NCBI GenBank assembly: GCA_905221605.1
Contig: CAJNDS010000620.1
Span: forward strand, 38,889 to 102,888
Reading direction: 5' to 3'
Length of the DNA stretch: 64,000 nucleotides
From: Symbiodinium natans
Lineage: Eukaryota; Sar; Dinophyceae; Suessiales; Symbiodiniaceae
The position numbers and the translations under genes were made by a program. The notes under the pieces were generated by a model that saw only the letters and a list, made by a program, of their open reading frames with translations, made no database searches and had not been told where the DNA came from. The first letter of the stretch is position 1, and every line of letters begins with the position of its first letter. Below are positions 38,573-48,770 of the stretch, piece by piece.

Positions 38573-40159
38573 CCTACTACAGCCCCAACCCACCCAAATT
38601 GCAGGAGCTTTGCCCTGCCAGAATCAAGGGCGAGACTCTCTCCTCCGGAATCATTTCACCCAGGGTGAGGCTTCTCCCCGTTTCAATCAGTGACGGTCTT
38701 TCGAGTCCGTTCCCAAACTGTGAGTGCCTCAGGGCACCAAAGAGAATCTTGCATAGAATTGGATCATGCCTTGATCGCATAAGGTTGCAGGTGTAAGAAT
38801 GCAAGCAAGCAAGTGCTCAGTCCCGGCACATACCCAGATCCATCCATCGGAATATTCGCAGTCGTTCCGTTGGTCACCCTGCAGGACAAGCCGCCTTGAT
38901 GTGGCTTCAGTACAGCCTGACACCGGTTTGGCCCCCTTGTTCGGTCTGTTGAGCAGACCGCTGGACCGGGTTTTCGGGCTCAGGAGCTTGCGGGTCTTCC
39001 ACAGGCCCAACACGGGGTTCTCGCAAACACAGCGCCCGAAAGGATAACGTTAGAACCGGACCCTGAAGATCCTCACTGGTTGATGAGGGGAGGGTGCGCG
39101 CTGAGATGTTGGGGAACGGACGAGGATCCTAGTACTTTCCGGCCGGTTGTGGCCGAGGGCAAGCTGCCCGGCATCAGTTTGGGGTTACCCGTGTTTGGCC
39201 TGCCGAGGATTTCCTTTGTTTTTCCTGCAGGGTGTGTTGTTTTTCTCCTGTTGGTGCAAGCCCAGCCAGGAGAATGCCTAGCGGCAGGCGTTGTTTGTTA
39301 GGGACCATAACTTAGGCTGACGGACAGCCAGTGGCACCAGATTGCGGAGGTTAAAGGCTGTGGCTCGGAGCCCGAAAGCCGTCCCAACTGTGATGCCCAA
39401 ATCAACCAAGCCCTCCCTGCGTGCAAGTGGTGTGGGTTCATCTGGAGCCGCTGGGGTCGAACCAGTGAGTAAGAGCGAGAAAGCTGGTTCCTCCTACCTG
39501 GTGAGTAAGTGCGAGAAAACCAGGTCAGCATACGGGGCAAACAGGAGCTCAGAGCTGCTGCGGCATGGGTTTCTGGGGCCTAAGTGAGTAAGAGCGAGAA
39601 AGCTTAGGCCTGCCCCGGAGGTTGGCGACTTTGCCAATCCACTTGTCTGCAGTTCGTACAGGCATAGCCCGCGTGTCGGTTCCAGACCTTCTGCCTTTTC
39701 TGAGAGAGCCGAATGGGTGAGTTTCTCCCCTGTACAGGCAGGGCTTTAGGGTAGGCAGTACAGACCAGGCGTTTCAACCTGCAGAACAATTGCCTAGGGC
39801 TTTGTACAGTGCCAAACCAGTGAGTAGCCGTTGGCCGCCGAGCTTCTCGCGGAACTGGTTAAGCCCTCAATGCTTTCTCTCGGTGATCCTGCACATAGCT
39901 CGGCCGTGTTAAGCAGGCCAAGGTCACCTCGAGAGTTTCCTTAGTGCTTTGTTAATACTTCCCGGAACTTCGGTTCCGAAGAGCCTAACCTGGCTAGCGA
40001 CGCAGTCCGCTTTCGAGTGATATATGTGACCTGGCTCAAGATCTCGGCTCAACCCCGGTGGGGTGCACAGGTAGCAGAGCGGTAGCTGTGTGAACCAGCC
40101 TCGAGTCCCCTAACTGTTTAGGGTACCAGGCCTGCTTTTTCACAGCCTTCATTTGAGCC

Positions 40160-41077
40160 ATGTCCAGAGCACCTGTGCAGTCGAGATCCTCACTGCCAGC
40201 AAGTGATGGGTTGGAGTCATCTCACCCAACTTGCTCTGCAGAGAGCCAGAAAGAAGGCACGGCCCGACTGGAGGGCGAAGCAGCCCGGCTTGGGGAACTC
40301 TTCCCTTATGCGAGTCCTCTTACAGCCGGCTGTGGAGTTTCTCCAGCCTTGGAAGACCAGGCAAGTTGCTCGAGCAGCCTGGCAAGTGCAGAGCGAACTT
40401 GGGCCCATAGAGCCAATTGTGGCTCCAGCCAAGGCAGGACTTTTCACGAAGCACTCTGCTTTCGCTGGTTTCACAAGGGCCGGAAAGAATGGCTGCTCCT
40501 CGCAGAGGACAGCAGCGTGTATTTTGTTCGCACCAGCAAATCCGGCAAAACAGTTAGAGCCGGACCTTGTGGGCAATGGCGATGCATGGAAGACCCAGCA
40601 GAGCTCCACGGGGGAACGGGGGGCGACCCGCCCGTGCAGTGGCTTCGCCTGTTAAACTTTAACTGCACTGGCTGTGGTAATATTCCAACCCATAACCTCA
40701 GTTTTGTGCCAGGTCCTGGGAAAAGGCAACCAGCGATCTTGCACGGAGAGGATGGAAGACGCATCGAGCTCCACTGTGCCCTTTGTCTAGAAAACTTTCT
40801 AGCTTGCACGTGGAGCTGGCCGAGTTTTGACCAAGCAGTTAGGAGACCGGTGTTCCTGGACGACGCTTCCCTTGCTGACTTGCGTCAGTTAGGTCACCAA
40901 GTTACGCAGCCCGCACAGCCTTCGCTGGTTCCGCTGTCTTCTGCAGCCAGCGCACATGGCTGGACCTTCCTTGAGGAAGGGTGTTCTCAGGATCCAGACT
41001 CCCCAGAAGAAGCATGCAGCAGTGATTGGCAAGTGTGTGGCTTTGAAGATTTGGAAGACATCCCATGGGAGGTCTGA
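40160..41077 (+). CDS. 305-residue Cys-rich array protein, unit 6
   Basis: Intact. The in-frame GTAAGT of the other copies is GCAAGT here (DQASCSS instead of DQVSCSS), still a legal donor in GC-AG-using genomes. The first half of the unit is type A; the 3' half carries type B features. Confidence 0.65.
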   Translation: MSRAPVQSRSSLPASDGLESSHPTCSAESQKEGTARLEGEAARLGELFPYASPLTAGCGVSPALEDQASCSSSLASAERTWAHRANCGSSQGRTFHEALCFRWFHKGRKEWLLLAEDSSVYFVRTSKSGKTVRAGPCGQWRCMEDPAELHGGTGGDPPVQWLRLLNFNCTGCGNIPTHNLSFVPGPGKRQPAILHGEDGRRIELHCALCLENFLACTWSWPSFDQAVRRPVFLDDASLADLRQLGHQVTQPAQPSLVPLSSAASAHGWTFLEEGCSQDPDSPEEACSSDWQVCGFEDLEDIPWEV

Positions 41078-42661
41078 CCTACTTCAGCCCCAACCCACCC
41101 AAATTGCAGGAGCTTTGCCCTGCCAGAATCAAGGGCGAGACTATCCCCTCCGGAATCCATTCAGGGTGAGGCTTCTCCCCGTTTCAATCAGTGACGGTCT
41201 TTCGAGTCCGTTTCCAAATTGTGAGTGCCTCAGGGCACCAAAGAGAATCTTGCATAGAATTGGATCATGATTGATCGCATAAGGTTGCAGGTGTAAGAAT
41301 GCAAGCAAGCAAGTGCTCAGTCCCGGCACATACCCAGATCCATCCATCGGAATATTCGCAGTCGTTCCGTTGGTCACCCTGCAGGACAAGCCGCCTTGAT
41401 GTGGCTTTAGTACAGCCTGACACCGGTTTGGCCCCCTTGTTCGGTCTGTAGAGCAGACCGCTGGACCGGGTTTTCGGGCTCAGGAGCTTGCGGGTCTTCC
41501 ACAGGCCCAACACGGGGTTCTCGCAAACACAGCGCCCGAAAGGATAACGTTAGAACCGGACCCTGAAGATCCTCACTGGTTGATGAGGGGAGGGAGCGCG
41601 CTGAGATGTTGGGGAACGGACGAGGATCCTAGTACTTTCCGGTCCGGTTGTGGCCGAGGGCATGCTGCCCGGCATCAGTTTGGGGTTACCCGTGTTTGGC
41701 CTGCCGAGGATTTCCTTTGAGTTTCCTGCAGGGTGCTGTTGTTTCTCTCCGGGTGGTGCAAGCCCATCTTGGAGGAAGCCTAGCGGCAGGCGTTGTTGTT
41801 AGGGACCAATGCTTGGCTGACGGACAGCCAGAGGCACCAGGTTGTGGAGGTTAAAGGCTGTGGCTCGGTGCCTGAAAGCCTGCCCAACTGCGATGCCCAA
41901 ATCAACCAAGCCCTCCCTGCGTGCAAGTGGTGTGGGTTCTTCTGGAGCCGCTGGGGTTGAACCAGTGAGTAAGCGCGAGAAAGCTGGTTCCTCCTACCTG
42001 GTGAGTAAGTGCGAGAAAACCAGGTCAGCATACGGGGCAAACAGGAGCTCAGAGCTGCTGCGGCATGGGTTTCTGGGGCCTAAGTGAGTAAGAGCGAGAA
42101 AGCTTAGGCCTGCCCCGGAGGTTGGCGACTTTGCCAATCCACTTGTCTGCAGTTCGTACAGGCATAGCCCGTGTGTCGGTTCCAGACTTTCTGCCTTTTC
42201 TGAGTGAGCCGAATGGGTGAGTTTCTCCCCTGTACAGGCAGGGCTTATAGGGTAGGCAGTACAGACCAGGCAGTTCAACCTGCAGAACAATTGCTTAGGG
42301 CTTTGTACAGTGCCAAACCAGTGAGTAGCCGTGGCCGCCGAGCTTCTCGCGGAACTGGTTAAGCCCTCAATGCTTTCTCTCGGTGATCCTGCACATAGTT
42401 CGGCCGTGTTAAGCAGGCCAAGGTCACCTCGAGAGTTTCTTTCAGTGCTTTGTTAATACTTCCCGGAACTTCGGTTCCGAAGAGCCTAACCTGGCTAGCG
42501 ACGCAGTCCGCTTTCGAGTGATATATGTGACCTTGGCTCAAGATCTCGGCTCAACCCCGGTGGGGTGCACAGGTAGCAGAGCGGTAGCTGTGTGAACCAG
42601 CCTCGAGTCCCCTAACTGCTTTGGGTGCCAGGCCTGCTTTTTCACAGCCTTCATTTGAGCC

Positions 42662-43579
42662 ATGTCCAGAGTACCTGTGCAGTCGAGATCCTCACTGCCA
42701 GCAAGTGATGGGTTGGAGTCATCTCACCCAACTTGCGATGCAGAGAGCCAGAAAGAAGGCACGGCCCGACTGGAGGGCGAAGCAGCCCGGCTTGGGGAAC
42801 TCTTCCCTTATGCGAGTCCTCTTACAGCCGGCTGTGGAGTTTCTCCAGCCTTGGAAGACCAGGTAAGATGCTCATGCAGCCTGGCAAGTGTAGAGCGAAC
42901 TTGGGCCCATAGAGCCAATTGTGGTTTCAGCCAAGGCAGGACTTTCCACCAGGTACTCTGCTTTCGCTGGCTTCACAAGGGCCGGAAAGAGTGGCTGCTC
43001 CTCTCCGAGGACAGCAGCATGTATTTTGTTCGCACCAGCAAATCCGGCAAAACAGTCAGAGCCGGACCTTGTGGGCAATGGAGATGCATGGAAGACCCAG
43101 CAGAGCTCCACGGGGGAACGGGAGGCGACCCGTCCGTGCAGAGGCTTCGCCTTTTAAACTTTAATTGCGCTGGCTGTGGTAACATTCCAACCCATAACCT
43201 CAACTTCGTGCCTGGTCCTGGGGAAAGGCAACCAGCGATCTTGTATGGAGAGGATGGAAGACGCATCGAGCTCCAATGTGCCCTTTGTCTTCAAAACTTC
43301 CTGGAGTGCACGTGGAGCTGGCCGAGCTTCGATCAAGCAGTCAGGAGACAGGTGTTTCTGGACGATGCCTCCCTGGCTGACTTGCGTCAGTTAGGTCACC
43401 AAGGTACGGAGCCCGCAGAACCTTCGCTGGCGCCGCTGTCTTCTGCAGCCAGCGCACATGGCTGGACCTTCCTTGAGGAAGGGTGTTCTCAGGATCTAGA
43501 CTCCCCAGAAGAAGCATGCAGCAGTGATTGGCTTGTGTGTGGCTTTGAAGACTTGGAAGACATCCCCTGGGAGGTCTGA
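42662..43579 (+). CDS. 305-residue Cys-rich array protein, unit 7 (divergent)
   Basis: Intact and again exactly 305 codons, despite about 25 residue changes against unit 3 (for example SRVPVQ, FRWLHKGRKEWLLLSEDSS, GDPSVQRLRLLNFNCAGC). The Cys positions and acidic C-terminus are retained. No indels interrupt the ORF, while the surrounding non-coding DNA has several. Confidence 0.65.
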   Translation: MSRVPVQSRSSLPASDGLESSHPTCDAESQKEGTARLEGEAARLGELFPYASPLTAGCGVSPALEDQVRCSCSLASVERTWAHRANCGFSQGRTFHQVLCFRWLHKGRKEWLLLSEDSSMYFVRTSKSGKTVRAGPCGQWRCMEDPAELHGGTGGDPSVQRLRLLNFNCAGCGNIPTHNLNFVPGPGERQPAILYGEDGRRIELQCALCLQNFLECTWSWPSFDQAVRRQVFLDDASLADLRQLGHQGTEPAEPSLAPLSSAASAHGWTFLEEGCSQDLDSPEEACSSDWLVCGFEDLEDIPWEV

Positions 43580-45043
43580 CCTAATACGGCCCCAACCCAC
43601 TCAAATTGCAGGAGCTATGCCCTGCCAGAATCAAGGGTGAGATGCTCACCCTCCGGAATCCCACTGTCACGGGTGAAGTTTCTCCCCGTTCAATCAGTGA
43701 CGGTCCTTTGAGTCCGTTCCCAAACTGAGAGTGCCAGCAGGGCACCAAGAGAATCTTGCATGGAATAGGATCGTGAAATGATCGCATAAGGATGCAGGCT
43801 GTAAGCATGCAAGCAGACGAGTGCTCAGTCCCGGCACGCACCCAGATCCATCCGTCGGATTATGTTCGCAGCTGGTCCGATGGACACCCTGCAGGACAGG
43901 CCGCCTCGACGCGGCTTATGTTCAGCCTGACACCGGTTCGGCCCCCTTGCTCGGTCTGTGCAGCAGACCGCTGGACCGGGTTTTTGGGCTCAGGTGCTTG
44001 TGGGTACTCACAGGCCCAACACGGGGTTCTCGCAAACACAGCGCACGAAAGGAAAACGTTAGAACCGGTCCCTGTAGATCCTCACAGGTTGATGAGGGGA
44101 GGGTAGCGCGCTGAGGTGTGGCAGGAACGGACGAGGATCCTAGTACGCCGACCGTATGAGGTTTAGGGCATTTCCCTGCATCAGTTTGGGGTTACCCGTG
44201 TTTGGCCTGCCGAGTGCTTCCTTTGTTTGTACCTGCAGGGTGTTTTTGTTGTTTCTCCGGGTGGTGCAAGCCCATCCAGGAGGAAGCCCAGCGGCAGGCG
44301 TTGTTGTTAGGGACCAAAGCTTGGGCTGACGGACAGCCAGAGGCACCAGATGTGGAGGTTAAAGGCTGTGGCTCGGTGCCTGAAAGCCTGCCAAACTGTG
44401 ATGCCCAAATCAACCAAGCCCTCCCTGCGTGCAAGTGGTATGGGTTCCTCTGGAGCCGCTGAGGGGAACCAGTTAGTAAGAGCGAGAAAGCTGGTTCCCC
44501 TCCCTGGTGAGTAAGTGCGAGAAAGCCAGGTCAGCAAACGGGGCCAACAGGAGCTCAGTGCTGCTGCGGCATGAGTTTCTGGGGCCTAGGTTAGTAAGGG
44601 CGAGAAAGCCTAGGCCTGCGCCGGAGGTTGGCGACTTTGCCAAGCCACTTGCTTTCAGTTTAGTACAGGCATTGCCCATTTATCGGTTCCAGACCTTTTG
44701 CCTTTTCTGAGTGAGCCGGAAGTGGGTGAGTTTCTCCCCTGTACTGGCAGGGCTGATAGGGTAGGCAGTACAGACCAGGCAGTTCAACCTGCAGAACATT
44801 TTGCCTAGGGCTTTGTACAGTGCCAAACCAGTGAGTAGCCGTAGGCCGCCGAGCTTCTCGCGGAACTGGTTAAGCCCTCAATGCTTTCTCTCGGTGTCCC
44901 TGCACATAGTTCGGCCGTGTTAAGCAGGCCAAGGACACCTCGAGAGCCCCTTTTCCGTGCATAGTTAATACCTTCCGGAACTTCGGTTCCGAAGAGCCTA
45001 ACCTGGCTAGCGACGCAGCCGCTTTCGAGTGATATATGTGACC

Positions 45044-45054
45044 TTTGGCTCAAG
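45044..45054 (+). other. Longest spliced-leader-like motif in the array (unit 8)
   Basis: TTTGGCTCAAG matches the last 11 bases of the dinoflagellate spliced leader. Other units carry 9-10 matching bases at the same place (TTGGCTCAAG or TGGCTCAAG). Confidence 0.55.
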
Positions 45055-45173
45055 ATCTCGGCTCAACCCCGGTGGGGTGCACAGGTAGCAGAGCGGTAGC
45101 TGTGTGAACCAGCCTCGAGTCCCCTAACTGTTTTGGGTACCAGGCCTGCTTTTTCGCAGCCTTCATTTGAGCC

Positions 45174-46091
45174 ATGTCCAGAGCACCTGTGCAGTCGAGA
45201 TCCTCACTGCCAGCAAGTGATGGGTTGGAGTCATCTCACCCAACTTGCTCTGCAGAGAGCCAGAAAGAAGGCACGGCCCGACTGGAGGGCGAAGCAGCCC
45301 GGCTTGGGGAACTCTTCCCTTATGCGAGTCCTCTTACAGCCGGCTGTGGAGTTTCTCCAGCCTTGGAAGACCAGGTAAGATGCTCGAGCAGCCTGGCAAA
45401 TCCAGAGCGAACTTGGGCCCATAGAGCCAATTGTGGTCCCAGCCAATGCAGGACTTTCCACCAAGCACTCTGCTTTCGCTGGCATCACAAGGGCCGGAAA
45501 GAGTGGCTGCTCCTCTCCGAGGACAGCAGCGTGTATTTTGTTCGCACCAGCAAATCCGGCAAAACAGTCCGAGCCGGACCCTGTGGGCAATGGAGATGCA
45601 TGGAAGACCCAGCAGAGCTCCACGGGGGAACGGGAGGCGACCCGCCCGTGCAGTGGCTTCGCCTTTTGAACTTTAATTGCACTGGCTGTGGTAACATTCC
45701 AACCCATAACCTCAACTTCTTGCCCGGTCCTGGGAAAAGGCAACCAGCGATCTTGCATGGAGAGGATGGAAGACGCATCGAGCTCTACTGTGCCCTTTGT
45801 CTAGAAAGCTTCCTAGCGTGCACGTGGAGCTGGCCGAGTTTCGACCAAGCAGTTAGGAGACCGGTGTTTCTGGACTACGCTTCCCTTGCTGACTTGCGTC
45901 AGTTAGGTCAGCAAGGTACGGAGCCCGTAGAACCTTTGCTGGCGCCGCTGTCTTCTGCAGCCAGCGCACATGGCTGGACCTTCCTTGAGGAAGGGTGTTC
46001 TCAGGATCTAGACTCCCCAGAAGAAGCAGGCAACAGTGATTGGCTAGTGTGTGGCTTTGAAGACTTGGAAGACGTCCCCTGGGAGGTCTGA
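45174..46091 (+). CDS. 305-residue Cys-rich array protein, unit 8 (divergent)
   Basis: Intact, 305 codons, related to unit 7 (HNLNF, GTEP, GCSQDLDSPEEA) but with an N-terminus like units 3-6. Differences include LDYASLADL and EDVPWEV. It is the last unit before the 3' LTR. Confidence 0.65.
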   Translation: MSRAPVQSRSSLPASDGLESSHPTCSAESQKEGTARLEGEAARLGELFPYASPLTAGCGVSPALEDQVRCSSSLANPERTWAHRANCGPSQCRTFHQALCFRWHHKGRKEWLLLSEDSSVYFVRTSKSGKTVRAGPCGQWRCMEDPAELHGGTGGDPPVQWLRLLNFNCTGCGNIPTHNLNFLPGPGKRQPAILHGEDGRRIELYCALCLESFLACTWSWPSFDQAVRRPVFLDYASLADLRQLGQQGTEPVEPLLAPLSSAASAHGWTFLEEGCSQDLDSPEEAGNSDWLVCGFEDLEDVPWEV

Positions 46092-47536
46092 CCTAATCCG
46101 GCCCCAACCCACCCAAATTGCAGGAGCTATGCCCTGCCAGAATCAAGGGTGAGATGCTCACCCTCCGGAATCCATTTGTCACGGGTGAAGCTTTCCCCGT
46201 CCAACCAGCGACGGTCCTGTGAGTCCGTTCCCAAACTGAGAGTGCCATAGGGCACCACGGAGAATCTTGCATAGAATTGGATCATTTAATGATCGCATAA
46301 GGATGCAGGTTGTAAGAATGCAAGCAGAAGTGCTCAGTCCCGGCACGTACCCAGATCCATCCGTCGGAATATTTTCGCAGTTGTTCCGATGGACACCCTG
46401 CAGGACAGGCCGCCTCGATGCGGCTTTTGTTCAGCCTGACACCGGTTCGGCCCCTTTGCTCGGTCTGTGCAGCAGACCGCTGGACCGGGTTTTCGGGCTC
46501 AGGTGCTTGTGGGCCTTCCACAGGCCCAACACGGGGTTCTCGCAAACACAGCGCACGAAAGGATAACGTTAGAACCGCACCCTGAAGATCCTCACTGGTT
46601 GATGAGGGGAGGGAGGGCGCTGAGGTGTGGCAGGAACGGACGAGGATCCTAGTACGCCGACCGTGTGAGGTTTAGGGCATTTCCCTGCATCAGTTTGGGG
46701 TTACCCGTGTTTGGCCTGTCGAGGATCTCCTTTGAGATTCCTGCAGGGTGCTGTTGTTTCTCTCCGGGTGGTGCAAGCCCATCTTGGAGGAAGCCTAGCG
46801 GCAGGCGTTGTTGTTAGGGACCAATGCTTGGCTGACGGACAGCCAGAGGCACCAGATTGTGGAGGTTAAAGGCTGTGGCTCGGTGCCTGAAAGCCTGCCC
46901 AACTGAGCTGCCCAAATCAACCAAGCCCTCCCTGCGTGCAAGTGGTATGGGCTCCTTGGAGCCGCTGAGGTTGAGCCAGTTAGTAAGAGCGAGAAAGCTG
47001 GTTCCCCTCCCTGGTGAGTAAGTGCGAGAAAGCCAGGTCAGCAAACGGGGCTAACAGGAGCTCAGTGCTGCTGCGGCATGAGTTCCTGGGGCCTAGGTTA
47101 GTAAGGGCGAGAAAGCCTAGGCCTGTGCCGGAGGTTGGCGACTTTGCCAAGCCACTTGCGTTCAGTTTAGTACAGGCATTGCCCATGTATCGGTTCCAGA
47201 CCTTCTGCCTTTTCTGAGTGAGCCGGAAGTGGGTGAGTTTCTCCCCTGTACTGGCAGGGCTGATAGGGTAGGCAGTACAGACCAGGCAGTTCAACCTGCA
47301 GAACATTTTGCCTAGGGCTTTGTACAGTGCCAAACCAGTGAGTAGCCGTAGGCCGCCGAGCTTCTCGCGGAACTGGTTAGGCCCTTTTTCTTCTCTCGGT
47401 GCTCCCTGCACATAGTACGGCCGTGTCAAGCAGGCCAAGGACACCTCGAGAGTCCCTTTTCCGTGCATAGTTAATACCTACCGGAACTCCGGTTCCGAAG
47501 AGCCTAACCTGGCTAGCGACTCAGCCCGCTTTCGAG

Positions 47537-48068
47537 TGATATATGTGACCCTCCTAGTTTCCCAGTTGACACGTGATGTGCACTTGAGTTGTCTGCTATG
47601 AGTGTGAAGCATAGGCACGAGGACATGTCAGGCAGTGCAGATTTCTCTTGGCTTGGTGAGACCGTGTTTTGAGTGGGAAGAACCGTTTTCTGTTCGTTTT
47701 CTCGAAACTCGTTTGTCGGAACTCGTTTCCTGTTTGTGACCTGGTATTTGGTGACCAGAAGTGACTCAAGCCAGTTTAGGTCTGCACAGAACTCAGCAGA
47801 GCACCTAAGAGGTGCTAGGAACCTACCCACAGTGTTTAGGAGTAGAAGTTCCATGGCTGAGTGTTTTCACCTGAAGTACCTTTGTTTTCCCATGTCTGGC
47901 AGACAGTGAATTGAAGCTGGAGAGCCGTGCTCGCATTGGCTCAAGACGAGCGGAGCTCGAGAAGCTGTGAACAGCGCAGTGAAAAGAGTCCGCACTTCGT
48001 GCTGTGAGGGTTGAGTGTAGTCTTGACCTGAGGTCCCTTAGGCCCCCGTAGCTGTGCCACGAGTTTCA
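47537..48068 (+). repeat. 3' LTR
   Basis: It matches the 5' LTR almost base for base, including TTGGCTCAAG at 47936-47945. Differences seen include one extra base (CAGTGAATTG versus CAGTGTTTG). Its first bases are also the last shared bases of the tandem array. No polypurine tract stands immediately in front of it. Confidence 0.88.
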
Positions 48069-48071
48069 ACG

Positions 48072-48420
48072 GTTGAGGTCGGTGCTTGTGGGCCGGTCCA
48101 AAAGAGCCGTCGCTTTATGTGGCTACCTTACCACCCGGCCCGCAGTTCTCACCAACCGCGTCGGTTTGTTCGGTTGTTCTATTCTTACCCGCTGTCCTTA
48201 CCCGGGATTCTTACCTGGTCCTCACCCTGCCGCCGCAGTTCTTACCAACCGCGTCGGTTGTTCTATCATTTTCCGCTGTTCTTACCCGGTATGGTTCTTA
48301 CCACCCGCGGACCAACCGCATCGGTACGGCCGGTCTTCACCCGCGGCCAGTTCTTACCAGCCGCGAAACCCGGCAAACCCGGTCTTCACCACCCATCAAC
48401 ACCCTTCGAGTTTTGAATTA
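48072..48420 (+). repeat. Degenerate TTCTTACC / CAACCGCGTCGG repeats
   Basis: Imperfect recurrences of CGCAGTTCT(C/T)ACC, ACCAACCGCGTCGGTTG and TTCTTACCCG lie directly right of the 3' LTR. No credible gene. Confidence 0.55.
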
Positions 48421-48594
48421 GCTCTAAGTACGACGATCTCTGGTGGGGTCTGGAGACGGCAGCATAAGAGAGAGCTTCTAGCTTAAGTCCAGGTTCCAAC
48501 GCTTTTGACCCTTCCCACAAAGCACAGCTTCAGGCTTTTGCGCTCAACCCCTTTCCCCACTTCTCATTCTTCTTCCACACAACCTGCCTTATTC

Positions 48595-48770
48595 TGCCAT
48601 GGCTTTGAGAAGAGGAGAAGGGAGGGGAGGAAAGAAGTGGGAAGGATAGGAGTGGGGGGAGTAGAGTGGGGAAGGAAAGGCAGAGAGGTTTTGAGGGTTG
48701 AGGGGGGAGGAGGGAAATGGGGGGAGGAGTGGGGGGGAGGAGAGAAGTGGGGAGGGAAGTAGGGTTTAAG
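48595..48770 (+). repeat. ~170-bp polypurine (G/A-rich) tract
   Basis: An almost uninterrupted GGGGAGGA/GGAAGTGGG purine run on the + strand. Several G-run clusters could form G-quadruplex or triplex structures. The overlapping Gly/Arg/Glu-rich translation is not credible. Confidence 0.75.

Larger units (their letters stand above)
27464..47536 (+). repeat. Tandem array of eight ~2.5-kb units
   Basis: Each unit begins TGATATATGTGA. Starts are 27464, 29990, 32494, 35004, 37514, 40018, 42519 and 45030; lengths are 2501-2526 bp. Layout of a unit: LTR-like start, spliced-leader-like TTGGCTCAAG, a PBS- and tRNA-A-box-like GGTAGCAGAGCGG, a pyrimidine tract with CACAG, the 305-codon ORF, ~1.4 kb of non-coding DNA with hairpins, and a TTCG-loop hairpin just before the next start. 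Units 1, 3 and 4 are closely alike, 2 and 5 form a second type, 6 is mixed, and 7 and 8 are most divergent. Other short ORFs in the units lack support. Confidence 0.93.
18360..48068 (+). mobile_element. Ty1/copia-type LTR retrotransposon with internal 20-kb tandem array
   Basis: The two LTRs (18360-18890 and 47537-48068) are almost identical over ~531 bp, with only about five differences seen by eye. Between them, in order, are the PBS, gag-pol, a second ORF, a polypurine tract and then eight ~2.5-kb tandem units. Protease, integrase, RT and RNase H follow the Ty1/copia order. The polypurine tract at 27454 sits directly before a copy of the LTR's first 12 bases, so the ancestral 3' LTR should have begun at 27464. 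Everything from there to 47536 appears to be added. No clear target-site duplication is visible at the outer ends (CCAGT on the left, ACGGT or GTTGA on the right). Confidence 0.85.

Noticed and set aside
28673-47468. Recurring 60-130-codon ORFs on both strands of each array unit besides the 305-codon ORF
   Set aside because: Shadow frames or non-coding parts; lengths and frames are not kept between units.
27464-47536. An rDNA array, suggested by ~2.5-kb tandem units with stable hairpins
   Set aside because: No conserved rRNA core sequences were found.
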